From contig NC_061068.1 in assembly GCF_021917145.1 (NCBI RefSeq), positions 6,031,344 to 6,095,343 on the forward strand: a DNA stretch of 64,000 nucleotides, in the 5' to 3' direction. Each line of letters begins with the position of its first letter. The first letter of the stretch is position 1. Both the position numbers and the translations under genes were made by a program. Source of the DNA: Hypomesus transpacificus (lineage: Eukaryota > Chordata > Actinopteri > Osmeriformes > Osmeridae). The notes under the pieces are model-generated. The model saw only the letters and a program-made list of their open reading frames with translations, searched no databases and had not been told where the DNA came from. Positions 52,301-63,960 of the stretch are shown in pieces.

Positions 52301-52679
52301 TAAGTTAAAAACAAACATACCAGTTCTAGTTTTCAGCTATTTGCAGTTACACCTGCCAGTTGTACCTGGCTTTCCATGGATGAACTCGGCCAAAAGTATT
52401 AATCCTCCATATGCGAAGAAACTTCCGCGCCAGGTGTCTGAAAATAACAGACATTAAGCACGAAAGGATCTCTCTGATGATGATGGCGTAGAATAAGCCT
52501 AATTATGAGGTCCGTAAAATGTTCGTTCACCTTATCCTCAGCTCCTTCAGTCTTCCACCTTTGTTCCAGCTGTATCCGACTCTATATGAAATTGTTCGGG
52601 ATAAATAATTTCTTGTACGTCTGGATTGTCCAGGACCCGTGTTGTGCTCTGGTGGACGTCGCCCCTTGACAGTAGACAT
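44535..52679 (-). CDS. sfi1: SFI1 centrin-binding centrosomal protein
   Basis: Long helical repeat protein that binds centrins at centrioles and spindle poles. About 29 exons: 52679-52531, 52437-52366, 52264-52154, 52055-51961, 51856-51739, 51646-51544, 51455-51299, 51121-50962, 50858-50788, 50692-50600, 50492-50395, 49693-49627, 49537-about 49312, 49232-49155, 49031-48853, 48597-48502, 48380-48304, 48092-47990, 47875-47779, 47671-47511, 47402-47328, 47079-47005, 46622-46446, 46357-46164, 46075-45992, 45789-45660, 45516-45278, 45119-45017, 44711-44535 (roughly 1190 aa; human about 1240). GRLKELRIR, FGGWRDEWWTSRREW and IRAECHFRYYLY match vertebrate SFI1, and repeats of the form L-x-x-F-x-x-W recur throughout (AFGGW, AFYTWW, HFFECW). 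The C-terminal part has an acidic DDEEEDEEE stretch and a coiled coil. One exon runs into a 60-base G homopolymer. Some internal junctions are best guesses. Confidence 0.88.
46643..46845. mobile_element. hAT-like element fragment in sfi1 intron
   Basis: Contains repeated ATCGTGAATC/AATCGTGA units and ends GATTCCCACCCCTA, which on the other strand begins TAGGGGTGGGAATC, a common fish hAT terminus. The other end (CAGGGGTTTTAGTTCC) is diverged and no target duplication is visible, so the left end may be truncated. Confidence 0.55.
49311..49370. repeat. Uninterrupted 60-base poly(C) run
   Basis: Sixty consecutive C on +, hence G60 on the sfi1 coding strand, between the coding segment KLQLFFEA and the donor GTAAAT. 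If translated it adds about twenty glycines where a Trp would be expected in the repeat. It may be a true expansion or an assembly/sequencing artefact. Confidence 0.95.
49865..50345 (+). mobile_element. L2-clade LINE 3' fragment in sfi1 intron
   Basis: The open frame 49877-50203 reads LHWLPVCQRINFKILLLVFK, then PSYLSDLL and LWNSLPLDIRTAPSLSVFK, the standard C-terminal end of fish L2/Rex-type reverse transcriptases. A short 3' untranslated part ends at TTTATAAATAAAG and a GATT repeat tail. Only the last tenth or so of the element is present (5' truncation). It lies antisense to sfi1 and is not a host gene. Confidence 0.85.
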
Positions 52680-54502
52680 TGTAAGTACAATCGGCTAGCG
52701 CATGGTAGTGGAGTCACGGACCACTTTTTTGTCAAGTACCCCACAGATTTATGACTGAAAGACAGAGACAAGAAGTTGACTGAGACTGTTCTGTTTGTTT
52801 GTGTAGGGAAAAAAATTAACCGTCGCGCGGTTGGAAGGACCAATGTTGTGTGCTCTAGTTCAAGAATCGACAGTATCAATAATTTAAGAAAGGTTCCGGT
52901 TAAAATATTTGCGGCATCTTGACTTATTGTTTACGCATGTCTATGGATTTGTTTTCAACTATTATATTATTAATGTTATATATGATGAATTCATTCCCTT
53001 TACAATCGCACAACGGCAAGACCAGCACGTCTCTGGAACTCAAGAACATTGGCAAAGTGGAATCGGGGAAACAACCCGAAAGACTACTAACAGTTGCCCC
53101 TATCATTGCCTGATAGAAAAATCACAAGATGCATTACAACTCTCCATGCTAGCAATAAAGGGCATTCGTGCATTTATGTAGATGTACACAAATTATACAA
53201 ACGTATGCAAACTATATAAGTGATATCTATGATTATATACATACAAATAGAGAAATACATTTTGTCTGCATTAGATATTTTCGAACACTGACATCAATTG
53301 TACAAAGGCGCTAGTGGGCACTATATAATCCTTTCAAGGCCCCTGTCTCTGAAGCGGTGATCAGAGGAAAATTGCTCCTACGACCGAAACATAGAAAGAA
53401 GCCATAGCTACATCTTCTTGTTTCTCAGTCCCATTCGGACACCAGTGTATTATTTGCACATTTTCTTGTGGCAAAACCAGGACGACGCCCTTTGCTGAAA
53501 TTCTTACTTTACTCTACTTTATTACTGGGGAGCATTATACTCACTCGGCTAGCTAGCTAGCCAAAAGGGGGGCAGCTAGCTAGCCTAGCTAGGTTAGCTG
53601 GCCAGCTAGCATCTCAGGCGGTTTCAAAACGTTGGCTAGCCAGTCGCATCGTAAGTGAATGTTTACCATTTGGATTGTTGACTTTTCCTCATATAAACAG
53701 AATCTAAGTATTTTCTATCACTACCTGATCTAGCTAGCTAATTGGTGTAACGTTTTGCTAACTAAATTGGTCGACTAACGTCATCGACATTATGGTATGG
53801 TTGTAGTTAGCTAGTATGCTCATGTCGGGTTATTCCATTGTATTATTGTGGTTTGTTAGCTTGCTAGCCAGGTAGCGACGGTATTTAAACAAGGACACAT
53901 TTCTGCCACCGTCGTAAGACCCCAAAATTGCCAATTAGCCAGTCATGCTGGTGATTAAACGCAGCACGTGCTAATTAACTAATTGGCTAGCTTGATAGAT
54001 GGGTGGATTCACAAGTAGCTAGCCTAACTCTGATGCCAGGCTAACACCGTTAAGCCTGTTCACGTCAACGCGTATTTAGGTTACTACAAACGAGTCAAGG
54101 GAGTATGTATTTAAGAACACGAGTTGGTTAACCAAACATATTCTGTAGTATGTTGCCATACAGTACTTCGACTGCGTTGAACAATCTCGTATGCCTAATG
54201 TTTTCACACTTCTAAACATGTTGAATAGTCCTCTCGACTTAACACCTGTATTTACTATGCTGACCTAGGCGTCGAGTCTCAATCGGACTCGGTTGGTTAG
54301 ATAAAGTTAAGAAAATCAAGCTCAATTATAAGTTAATATTATTAATTATATTCATATATTTTAAGTGTTTATTTTTCACTGCCTTAGGCTGTAAATCAAC
54401 ACGATTATGATTCTAATCGTCTTAAACGTTTTTTTCTTCTTCAACAGATACGACTAGAATTCAAGAACTGAAGTCTTGCATTGGATTTGCCCCCTGAAAG
54501 TC
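52680..54502 (+). promoter_or_regulatory. Divergent sfi1 / eif4enif1 promoter and eif4enif1 leader
   Basis: sfi1 reads left from 52679 and eif4enif1 reads right. A leader exon of eif4enif1 ends at 53650 (followed by GTAAGTGA) and the next begins after CTTCAACAG near 54448, so an 0.8-kb leader intron is likely. The leader exon end, 53548-53640, is dense in GCTAGC palindromes. No TATA box. The remaining sequence shows no other gene. Confidence 0.55.
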
Positions 54503-57500
54503 ATGGAAAACGATGCGTGTGTTGAAGAAAAGGAGAATGGTGAAGCCGTCATGGAGCTTGCAAAGGAGCCAGTGAGAGACCCAGTGAAAGATCCAACTGC
54601 ATCATCAGCTTACAGATACTCAAAGGTAATGAAAAAAAATCACAACTCGCGATTAGTAAGGGTGCATTAGTTTTGGATGCATTTAATTTAACTTTCTTTT
54701 TCTCTTTTCATAGGAGGAACTTTTGGAAATAAAGGAATACCCATTCTCTAATGAAAGGCCTGAGTGTCTTTCAGAAAAATATGACAGGTAAGATAAAATA
54801 GCTGTTATCAAATACAAATAAAATATAAAAGTATTGAGTCTAGATTATCAATATGGTTTTAGTTTTCTCCAGTCTAACTGACTTTTGGGTTTATAGTGAT
54901 GGTGTGTGGGACCCAGAGAAATGGCATGCCTCACTCTACCCAACATCAGAGTGTAGCTCCCCAGTAGAAGGTTATAAAAAGGAATATGTGGAAGATCGAG
55001 TCCCTTTGAAACGTAGAATTGCAGGTAAACAATCTTTCCATATTGTATCTATCCGCTTCAACGGTCATTTGCTTAATCATTTGAATAATTGCCCATGGCT
55101 TGAGAACTTAATGGAAAACTTTTAATAACCCCTGCGGTGCTATTTTTCAGATCCCCGTGAGCGACTAAAGGAGGATGACCTAGATGTTGTGCTGAGTCCC
55201 CAACGCCGCAGCTTTGGAGGGGGCTGTCAGGGCATTGCTGCTCCTGCTCCACTCACCCGCCGCCCTGTCAGCCCATTGGAGAACAAGGAGAACGAGAGTC
55301 TCAGACTAGGAGGGGCTCGCCGCATTGGCAGTGGTCGCATCATGGCAGCACGAGGCTTTGAGAGGGAAGGTCGTGTGGAGAAAGAAAGAGAACGAGAGAG
55401 GGACTTTAAGGATAAGAGGTTCCGGGTTAGTATTATACATGGATACAGTTACTGTGATGTTGTAGTGAAGGCAATTTTACTAATATCCTCTTTGCCTTTA
55501 AGTGTTGCATGCCAAATACTGCCTGCAAGTTTTCCCCCAATGCTCCTTTCTTATCCTGTCCTCAGCAGCGAGACTTTGGTGACAAGCGTGTCTTCAGTGA
55601 AAGAAGAAGGAATGACTCCTATGCAGAAGAAGAGCCTGAATGGTTCTCAGGAGGTCCTACCAGCCAATCAGAGACCATTGAGCTCATTGGATTTGATGAC
55701 AAGATTCTGGAGGAAGATAAACGTAGACCCAAGCGTTCAAGGAAGCGAACGGACTCTGTGAGAGAAGGCATGTCAAACCTGTGTCCCTCAGAAATGGCCT
55801 GCCGTATTTACTAAAAGAGCAGCTTTGTCAAGTTATTTTTAAATGCAGTGTCACTTGGACAGCAGACCATTGTCAGTCCATTTCTAAGTGTGTGTTTCTG
55901 TGTACAGCAGTGGAATGTAATGGTGGTTTAGCAGAGGAGCCAGATGTGGTCCGAGATTCCACAGCAGATCAGGAGGTCCCACACCCGGAAGTTCTTCCAG
56001 AGCAAACATCTGGAGACTTTGACTTCAATGAGTTCTTCAACCTGGAGAAGACCATGCCAGGGTTGGCTTCGGTAAGTACCTGGGGAGCACTGCAGGATTG
56101 GTGTTTCAGGCTTGTTGGTCATTGTCAGGTGTTGTAATTCAACACACGATGGGGTGACTGCTGGTGTGAAGGAGATGGATTCTTTAGCTGCACTTGGGCT
56201 CTTCCTCAATCACCAATGGGGTTTATTCCATGATTTCACTAGGAATATCTCTTTGGTTTGTGTTTTTGTTTGTGCATTTATTTGTCAGAATGCAGTTCAA
56301 TAATGCAAATTTATGCCCATCAAAATATTTAACCGTACTTTTGAACCTAGTAACAAGTCTAATGGGAGTATCAAAATGACTTCAAAAACCTTGACAGTTT
56401 AGACATAATCTAAATCTTAGATACATTTAGCTATAAATGGCAAACTTAAGTGGATCCATTTAAAAAGTTTCTTCGAGCACACTGCTTGTCAGATGGAAAG
56501 AACTCTAAACGTAAGTCCCAGCTCTTGTCCTTGCACCCTTTAGTCGGCCCTTACGGATGTCCCATGCTCTTACAGCTCTCCCTCTGTTTCTTGCAGATGA
56601 TAGAAGATGTTCTGGGGGAGGGCCCTGTGTCAGCCAGCCGCTTCAGCCGATGGTTCTCTAGTAACCTGAGCCCCTCTGGTAGCCGCTCCAGCAGTCTACG
56701 CTCCACCCCACACGAAGAGCTGGAAAGACTGGCAGGTAAGGATCAAACTAACTCACAAGTATGGATGGGTATCATTTGGGTTTTTACGATACCGATGACA
56801 AATTGATACTTAAACGGTTCCGGTGCCATCGATACAAAAAAGAGCCACAAAATGACAGCTTCAGAGCACCAGAGGGCAAACATCTCAATCGATAGCTCAG
56901 GCATTTAAGTGGCACCAAAATCTGTGTTCCAATTTGGTCCAGTACATACCGGTCATATTGGTACCGGTGCCATATTAGCACAGGGTTTCTGTACGCAACC
57001 CTACTCATAAGCCTGGCCTGTCTACTAGAATTTTTGTAAACCAAGAGATTGGTGAAAAAGTGAATCATGCCTCACATCCCTCAGGCTTCGACCCCCGATG
57101 TACCTCCCCAAGCCAGGGACCGGCGCCGTACTTCACGCCCATCCAGTCAGAGCGCAAGGAGAAGGTTGATATCCTGGAGCTGCTTCACAAGGCCAAGATA
57201 GACCTGAAGCCTCTCCTCTCAAGCCTTTCTGTCAACAAGGCGCGACTACGAGAGAGTAGTGAGTGAATTATGTTCAATGCATGTCTTTGGCTAATTAGTA
57301 TATAGTTCTCCAGAGGATTAATAGAAAATAAACCTTTAAGCTTAGTTTAGGCTGAGTGTCTGTGTATTTGGTTTAATAATGGCTGTATCATGTCTGCAGC
57401 TCACTCAGGTGTGGTGCTCTCTCTGGAGGAGGTGGAGGGAGGGCTAAAGGGGCTGAAAGTGAGTTCTGAGCCACAGGCTCGCAAGGCTCCCCATCAGCAG

Positions 57501-60500
57501 CGGGGGGATGGCACACCCTTCATGGCTGAGCATCTGGAAGAAGCTTTAACAGGCAGCTCTGTGGGGCCCCGCGGCCGTCCACGGGACCCTGACATGTCAG
57601 CCTTCAACAAGCTGGTCAGCAGCATGAAGGCAAGTGGAACTTTGCCTACCCACCCCAAAGTCAACACCAACAACGTAAGTGTGCCACCATGGCTCTGGAT
57701 GTTAAAGCTTTGCCAGCATGCTGCCTCAGGTAACGCTGGATGTGTAACAGCTTTAAGCATGCTGCTTCAGGTAACTGTGGATGGGCTAACATACTAAAAT
57801 GCAATGTCTGCTGGTTCAAGTCTGACGTGAACTTGTAGGGCTTGGCTTTTGAAGGTCAAAACCAGTGTGCTGCATGCAAGCACTTTTCTAACAAACATTG
57901 TCAAATGTTAAACACTAATGGTACTGGAGGTTTGAAAGAAACGATGGGCATAAATTTGTGTGTATATAAGTAACTTTTACAAAAACTTGTGTGTGGATTT
58001 TATGACATGCAAAACTTCACACTAATGTTCTGGCTGCAAGTCAATGTCTTTTTTCACCGGGTAGGGTAGCTTTTATTAATATCTGATTTTATATTGAACT
58101 ATTAACTTACACTCAGAACATTAAATATTGTATACTGTCTTCTGTCATTGGGCAGTCTTGTTTAATGTTTGGTTGCTCGGCTGTCGCTATTGGATTGGAC
58201 AGCTTGTCATTCCAAGTCCTTTACGATTTCCTGCGTCTTTGTTGAAGCAGAATCCATTTTTAATTGATCTAATACTTTGAAATTGCAACGACACTACTGA
58301 AATGCCCAGGGACATGGACTGGAGAAGTTGTCTGGAACTTGTCTTGTTTGCACCTTTCCCCAACCCCTTTCCACCTTCTATAGCTTCAGCAATCATCAGA
58401 CCCTACCTTGATGCCACTGCCTGAAGCCCAGGTGCCTGCTCCACAGCCGAAGAACATATTCCAGGTAGGGTTGGGCGATATGGTCAAAATCTTTTATCCT
58501 GGTATGAGTAATTTTATATCACGGTTACGGTAGATATCACGGTATAGTAATTGTTCTGTAAATTCAATTAAGAAATGGTACAAAATAACCATACCGTACA
58601 TCATCACACTCTATTATTTATTTATTACAAACAAAAACAACTGCCTCACATGAAACAACACTTGAGTTAAAAACTAGACTATAAAAAAAGTTAAAAGTAC
58701 GAGCGTTCCTATTGGCTGATGCGCAGTCATGCCATCCGCGTGGTGACCTACTCACAGCTCAATACGGATCCGTAATGCCCTCCGACGAAAATTTCAAAAT
58801 GAGCGAAGCGATCAGTCTGACTTTTTTACTATCCATATAACTTTGGTTTCGGCGTGCCTCGTTAAAACTCGGTCGATACGTTTCAGTTTGATATTTCCAG
58901 GCATGACCTCACTCTCAGTAAGTAGTTAGCCTTCACTAGTCATCCTAGATCCAGAATGCAATGCCACCAGTGTAATTTTACAACAAGAATTTTACAGCGC
59001 GAGACATAAAACTTGAACAACAAATCGAATTGGTTACCTGCAGAATGGGACATCAAATATATAAGTAATCAGCATCGGCATGAATGTGGTCCGCTTAGAC
59101 AAAATACTCCACATCGAAAATTCCGTCAGACCAACACAAATGTGCTTCAGGTCAAACGAAAATAGTAAATCAAATAGAAGTTCAACTACAATTCTAAATA
59201 TCGCAAGAATGCGATTTATATGATGGCTTATATACAATACAACAACCCGACATTTAATTGACACGTGTAATACAAAAATATAGTATAAAGTATACCGCGG
59301 TTGAAAGGGTATAGCCAAATCTCTCCCGGTAGACAAATTTTACCGTTGCACGGTATATACCGCCCAGCCCTAATTCCAGGTGTGTAGCTAGGTTTTTGCT
59401 GTGTGTGTATATGGCCTGTTTTAAGCTATGTTAGTGATGAGACTTTTGAGGGGGCTATTTTTATAGAAGCAAGAGTAGATCCTGTTTTGAAGTGCATTGA
59501 AAATAGTGGTGAGGTACTACTTTCTGGACCTCCTTGTAAGCTAAATGTTTTTATAGGAGCTCCTGGGTGCCCAGTGTCCTCCACACAGTGGCTCCCCCAT
59601 CCTCCTGAGCAGCCTGCTGCCCAGCCCTGATGCCCTGCCAGCCTCTACCCATGGCCTGTTGCAGCACAGGGGCCCCTCACCCCCACTCTTCCCACAGAGG
59701 GCACCATCACCAGACTACTTTAGTGGACACATGCAGCCTGCAGCAGGTAAATGCACAAGTACCATAAACTGATCGGTGTGTTCTTGGGAGGTTTGGAACT
59801 GATTTTGTTCTTGGGATTCATATACTGTCTTGGGGAGAGAGGTTTTCTTGGGCAGCCTGTTTTGTTTAGGCATCTATTGGTTGGCAAGTGTATCAAACTT
59901 TATTTGATGGACTGTATTTGTCTCACAGCTCTGACATCAGAAAATTGAAATGCCAGATATCAAAGACCAATTTGGGATATATATTGCTGTTATCTTTGCA
60001 AGTACTCCAGGGTACTCAAGGGTGTAAGTACTCCAGGGTCTAAGCTGTTATGTTTTCAGGGTTTCCTGTTGGTCCACCACCTATGTTGGCAGATCAGTTC
60101 CCAGGCATGCATCGATCACTGAGCCCTGGACCTACTCCACAGCAGCAGGTGAGACCTTGACGTTAGATTAGCAGTTCCACAGATTTGTGGTGCTATCAAA
60201 CACCAAATTGGATTTTAAATCCACTTACCTTTTTTCAAGTTTGACTTTTAAAATGGTGGAAGTGCTGATTACACAGTTGCTTCAGGAACTACAGTGTTAC
60301 ATTCAACATGGTTCTATTCCTTGTGTTCTCGTGTTTGTGTTGTCTAGATGAGGGTGCTTTCTATGGGGATAGATCAGGCTGACCTGGAGGCCCTAGTGTT
60401 TCAGCAGGACCTGGCTCTGCATGCACATCACTCTTTCCAGGCAGGCTACAACAAGCAGCTTCAGGACAAGGCCTATCGCAACAGGTTTGTACAAACTAAG

Positions 60501-62277
60501 AAGGCATTTGAGGCCTGTATTTGGTATACTTCCGATTTGGTTGTCCATTATTGCTGTTCCTTCTTGCAAGGATCTGGCGAAGTAAATGGCAAAAACATTT
60601 AGCTATTGTTGGTGAACATGTATCAGCAAGCGTGTGAATGCAGATCTGTTGTTCTATGATTTATGTTTGTGGTCCACAGACAACCACAGATGAATCGGTC
60701 CCCTGGCCCAGGCCCTCATCCTGCTGGCAGAAACTCTCCTTGCAATGCTGTCACTGTGGTGCGTGTAAATGCTGTCCTTAAAAAACACTGTTCGGTTTTA
60801 ACATTTGACATGGTTGGTTTACTCAAAGCTTGCATGTAAACATCCTGTTAATGCTTGTGTGTTGCACAGCTGTCTGCGTCCTTTACTCCCACATCCGTGA
60901 TCCGGAAAATGTACGAGACAAAAGAGAAAAGTAGAGATGAGCCAGGAAGTCGTCCTGAGGGCAAGGAGGATGCTGGAAACTCTCAAGAAGGTATTTACTG
61001 GCAGCTGCTCCAATCTGCACTCTACACTTTATGGAGACCTATGTAAGAATCTAAACTCTGAGATTTTGACACTAGCGAGGCGACCAAATGGACAGGGGAC
61101 AAGGAAATGTTCTACAGACAGATTCCATGCAATTTCCTAAGTCACCACACGAATGATCCCATTTTATTTAAAGAAATGTCTGACCATTGGGTCAAAGGGT
61201 AACTTGCCCCCTAGATGGAAAACAATGTCATCAGTGGAAGGTTTACAGCTTATTGATTCTTCAGGTTTTCTCCTCTCGTTACAGATGGCAGCTCCCCTAA
61301 TTCTTTCCTGGAAGGGATGGATGGGAATGGTCCTCAGACTGGTGGGGTAAAAGCCTGCTCCACCCCACTCTCCTCCCAAACTCGGCCCTCCAAGGAACAA
61401 GAGCGTCCAAAGCCCGGCTCTGCTGGACACCACACCCCCACATTGGTGTCCCCTGGGACATCCTCCCCCTATCCCAGACCTATCTACCCAGTACCGCTGC
61501 TATCCCATGTTCCAATCGTACGGCCACCTCCACCCCAGCTTCACCCCAGCGTGGTGCAAAGGATGTTGGCCCAGGGAATCCAGCCCCAACAGCTTGGCCC
61601 GGCTTTGCTACAAGCAGGTTGGTGACGTTTCTGAAGTTTATCCACAGCATTGTCATTGATTTTCAAATGAAATTACATGTGTGGGCTTTGCTAATTTAAA
61701 TATTTGTGTTTTTTTTGCACCAGGTATATTTCCACAACATGTAGACCTTGCACAGCTTCAGAGTTTACCCCCTGCCTTGCTTGGACAACCCCTCTACCCA
61801 CTTGGTGCAACAGGGCACCCTCTCTTACCTCCTAGAGCCAACACCCACATGCAGCTAGCAGTTATGCAGCAGCAACTCCAACAGCAACAAAGACCAAGTA
61901 AGATGTGTTTTCAGATCATTACACCCATGAAAATACAAATAGGACATTGTCACCTCATCTTTATTGCAACTTGCCAGTTATCCTAATTAGAATGTTCAGT
62001 TAACATTTAGAATGGCTTGTTTAATTTGACACAATCCATGAATTGTCATGGTTCCAGCTAACCCATATTTTTGTTTATCCAAGCACTGCATCATCCAACA
62101 ATCCACGGCCCTCAGTCTCAAAACCATGGCCCCCATCGGACGAACCACTCCCAGAGGCGCGAGGGCAGCCCCCCTCTCGGCCTGGCCAAGTGGTTTGGCT
62201 CGGATGTACTGGAGCAGCCCCTTCCCTCCATGCCTGCTAAAGTTATAAGCGTTGATGAACTGGAGTTCCGGCCGTGA
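54503..62277 (+). CDS. eif4enif1: eIF4E transporter (4E-T)
   Basis: Nucleocytoplasmic shuttling protein that binds eIF4E, represses translation and scaffolds P-bodies with DDX6, LSM14 and CCR4-NOT. Eighteen coding exons: 54503-54625, 54714-54787, 54897-55024, 55151-55425, 55566-55767, 55908-56071, 56597-56735, 57085-57258, 57400-57674, 58384-58464, 59557-59746, 60060-60148, 60348-60484, 60680-60758, 60870-60990, 61285-61617, 61724-61897, 62084-62277; all phases agree and give 983 aa (human 985). The eIF4E-binding motif YSKEELL spans the first junction. DGVWDPEKWHASLYP, DVVLSPQRRSFGGGC, NDSYAEEEPEWFS, the DDX6-binding Cup-like segment IEDVLGEG-SASRFSRWFS, SFTPTSVIRKMYE and AKWFGSDVL-PLPSMPAKVISVDELE are all conserved. 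The intron after 55767 begins with GC. The donor after 58464 is partly transposon-derived. Numbering in these notes counts the exon ending at 58464 as exon 11 (leader exon = 1). Confidence 0.97.
56760..57003. mobile_element. 244-bp hAT-like MITE in eif4enif1
   Basis: Left end TATGGATGGGTATC and the reverse complement of the right end, TAGGGTTGCGTACAG, are imperfect inverted repeats. Flanks CTCACAAG (56752-56759) and CTCATAAG (57004-57011) are an 8-bp duplication with one mismatch. The interior contains the GGTACCGGTGCCAT-type segment common in fish elements of this kind. Begins 24 bp after an exon end. Confidence 0.75.
58466..59372. mobile_element. 907-bp hAT-like element on the eif4enif1 exon 11 donor
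   Basis: Ends TAGGGTTGGGCGATAT and (reverse complement of right end) TAGGGCTGGGCGGTAT are inverted repeats with two differences. The perfect 8-bp duplication ATTCCAGG lies at 58458-58465 and 59373-59380. No transposase frame. The stretch 58716-58935 resembles the palindromic repeat unit at 11982-12495, so another element may be nested inside. The left copy of the duplication contains the last coding bases of exon 11. Confidence 0.88.
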
Positions 62278-63109
62278 GCATTTAGAAGATGCTGGCAATA
62301 GCAGGACTTTTCTTTGTCTCCCATCTTCACATCCCCATTAGTGACAAATGTGAACTTTCATTTCTAAGTCAAAATGCACAGATTTGAGATGTCTGTCAAT
62401 TATTTGTCTTAAACCTTGAAGTCACTGGTAGTGTTTAAAGAGGCCTAAACTTAAGAAAGGGAAAAATGAGTAATGGGGTTCTTTTCTGCAGCTTATTTGT
62501 TTTGAGTATTCTTTTTGTATTCAGTTTTTGCAGTAAAGATGAAGTAAATAATGTATAGGCCCTAATTGTACAGACCATGGGAAAGAAACGTATTCTCCCT
62601 GTACATAATAGATATGATTTCTTTTTCTTGGTATGGAAAAGGTTGTACTGCAGTTAAATGGAGAACTGCCAGGGACTTGAGTGGAACCTCCAAGATGGGG
62701 TAGTGTTTCCATCTGATCCTGGTGTTACCCAACCCCCATCCCGGCCCCAGATTGGAACTGCACTGAGAAAAGGGCTACTGCAAGTCATGTTTGATTGTGG
62801 AGGTTCCCAGAGTGTTTCCCATCAAATGCCCCTCTAAGGCATGGTCAGTGGCCCTGTTTGTAGCGGTAACTAGTTTGAGCATTTCAGGACGCCCCCAGTG
62901 GGAACAGCAAGTGCTGGTTGTGCCTTTCTCTTGTATTTCTTTTTTTTTTTTTTTTCGTATTCCCCTCCCATTCGCCCCGTCACTGGAAGAGAAGCACTGC
63001 TGAAATCACGATTTTCTTTTTTGGGGGGGTGTTTGGGATTCCGTTTAAGGTAATGTGCTATTAAGTTATAAAAGCACAATTAGAATTAATAAATAAAATG
63101 TTCAATAAA
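62278..63109 (+). other. eif4enif1 3' untranslated region
   Basis: Runs from the stop at 62275-62277 to overlapping and adjacent poly(A) signals between about 63087 and 63109 (AATAAATAAA and AATAAA). Contains a T-homopolymer of about 16 bases near 62940-62955. No other gene. Confidence 0.7.
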
Positions 63110-63960
63110 ACGAATTCACAAAAGCATTTTGTATTATTTTAAGCTTGTACCAACCTTGCGATATTACGATGTGAGTTTTGCTGTATTTTGATAAAGCAAT
63201 TTAAAAAATGTATGGTGTTCAAAGTAGTTTTGAGCTATGGGATTTAAAGCAACCGACTTGGTTTGGTCGATCGTACAGAGACGCGGGTTGGCAAAATGGT
63301 GCTAATTCACGGTGTCACAAATTCACGGTTATCTCGTGATTGAACCTTTAATTATATGAACGACGTTCGAATCATTTTTATTCGGACCTTTTTATTTGTA
63401 TTAAAAGTACATTTCACAGGGGCACATTTCACAGGGGCACAAGTGTTGTGTATAAGCTATTAAACTATGTACCACGAAGAGTATCCATTTCGATTTCAAC
63501 ATGCGCGCTCGTGTGTCGTGTTCTGTTTGACCATACAGGAAAGCTTGTGCGTCTGTTATTGGGGGAGGGGGTTGTTCTGAGGGGGGGGGGGGGGGGCGAC
63601 AACGGCAGAACAGGAAGGGGAATTTTATACTATATTTTTGTGTATAAACGTTCTACGGGATCGAGAGCTGTCAAGGATAATTGACACGTTTTTAATACAA
63701 TATACATGAGAAAGAAAGTGACGTTGACATGTTTCTGGAAAGAGACCCCCCCTCCCCCGCAGAATATAAGGTCAAAGTTCACAGGAAGCTGGGGGGCTGC
63801 CATTTTTTCCTGCTGCTGCTAACATTTTAGATGCTAAGGAGAAAGGAGGGGTGGCTTTCGTTGGTAAATTTTATATTTAATTTACCCCAAAAGAGTTCAA
63901 AACATTCGTTCCTTTCTCCACCCCTTGTTGCAAACATCATAACTATTGAATGAATTCGGC
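63110..63960 (+). promoter_or_regulatory. Putative promoter and leader of the next gene
   Basis: Separates eif4enif1 from the start codon at 63961. It has a G16 run at 63581-63596 and, near 63797-63806, CTGCCATTTT, a YY1-type motif often found just downstream of TATA-less start sites. The following CTGCTGCTGCTAAC and the open leader to 63960 fit a 5' untranslated exon. Confidence 0.4.

Noticed and set aside
53548-53645. CRISPR-like or satellite array
   Set aside because: Units are irregular in spacing, only six bases long, and the genome is vertebrate.
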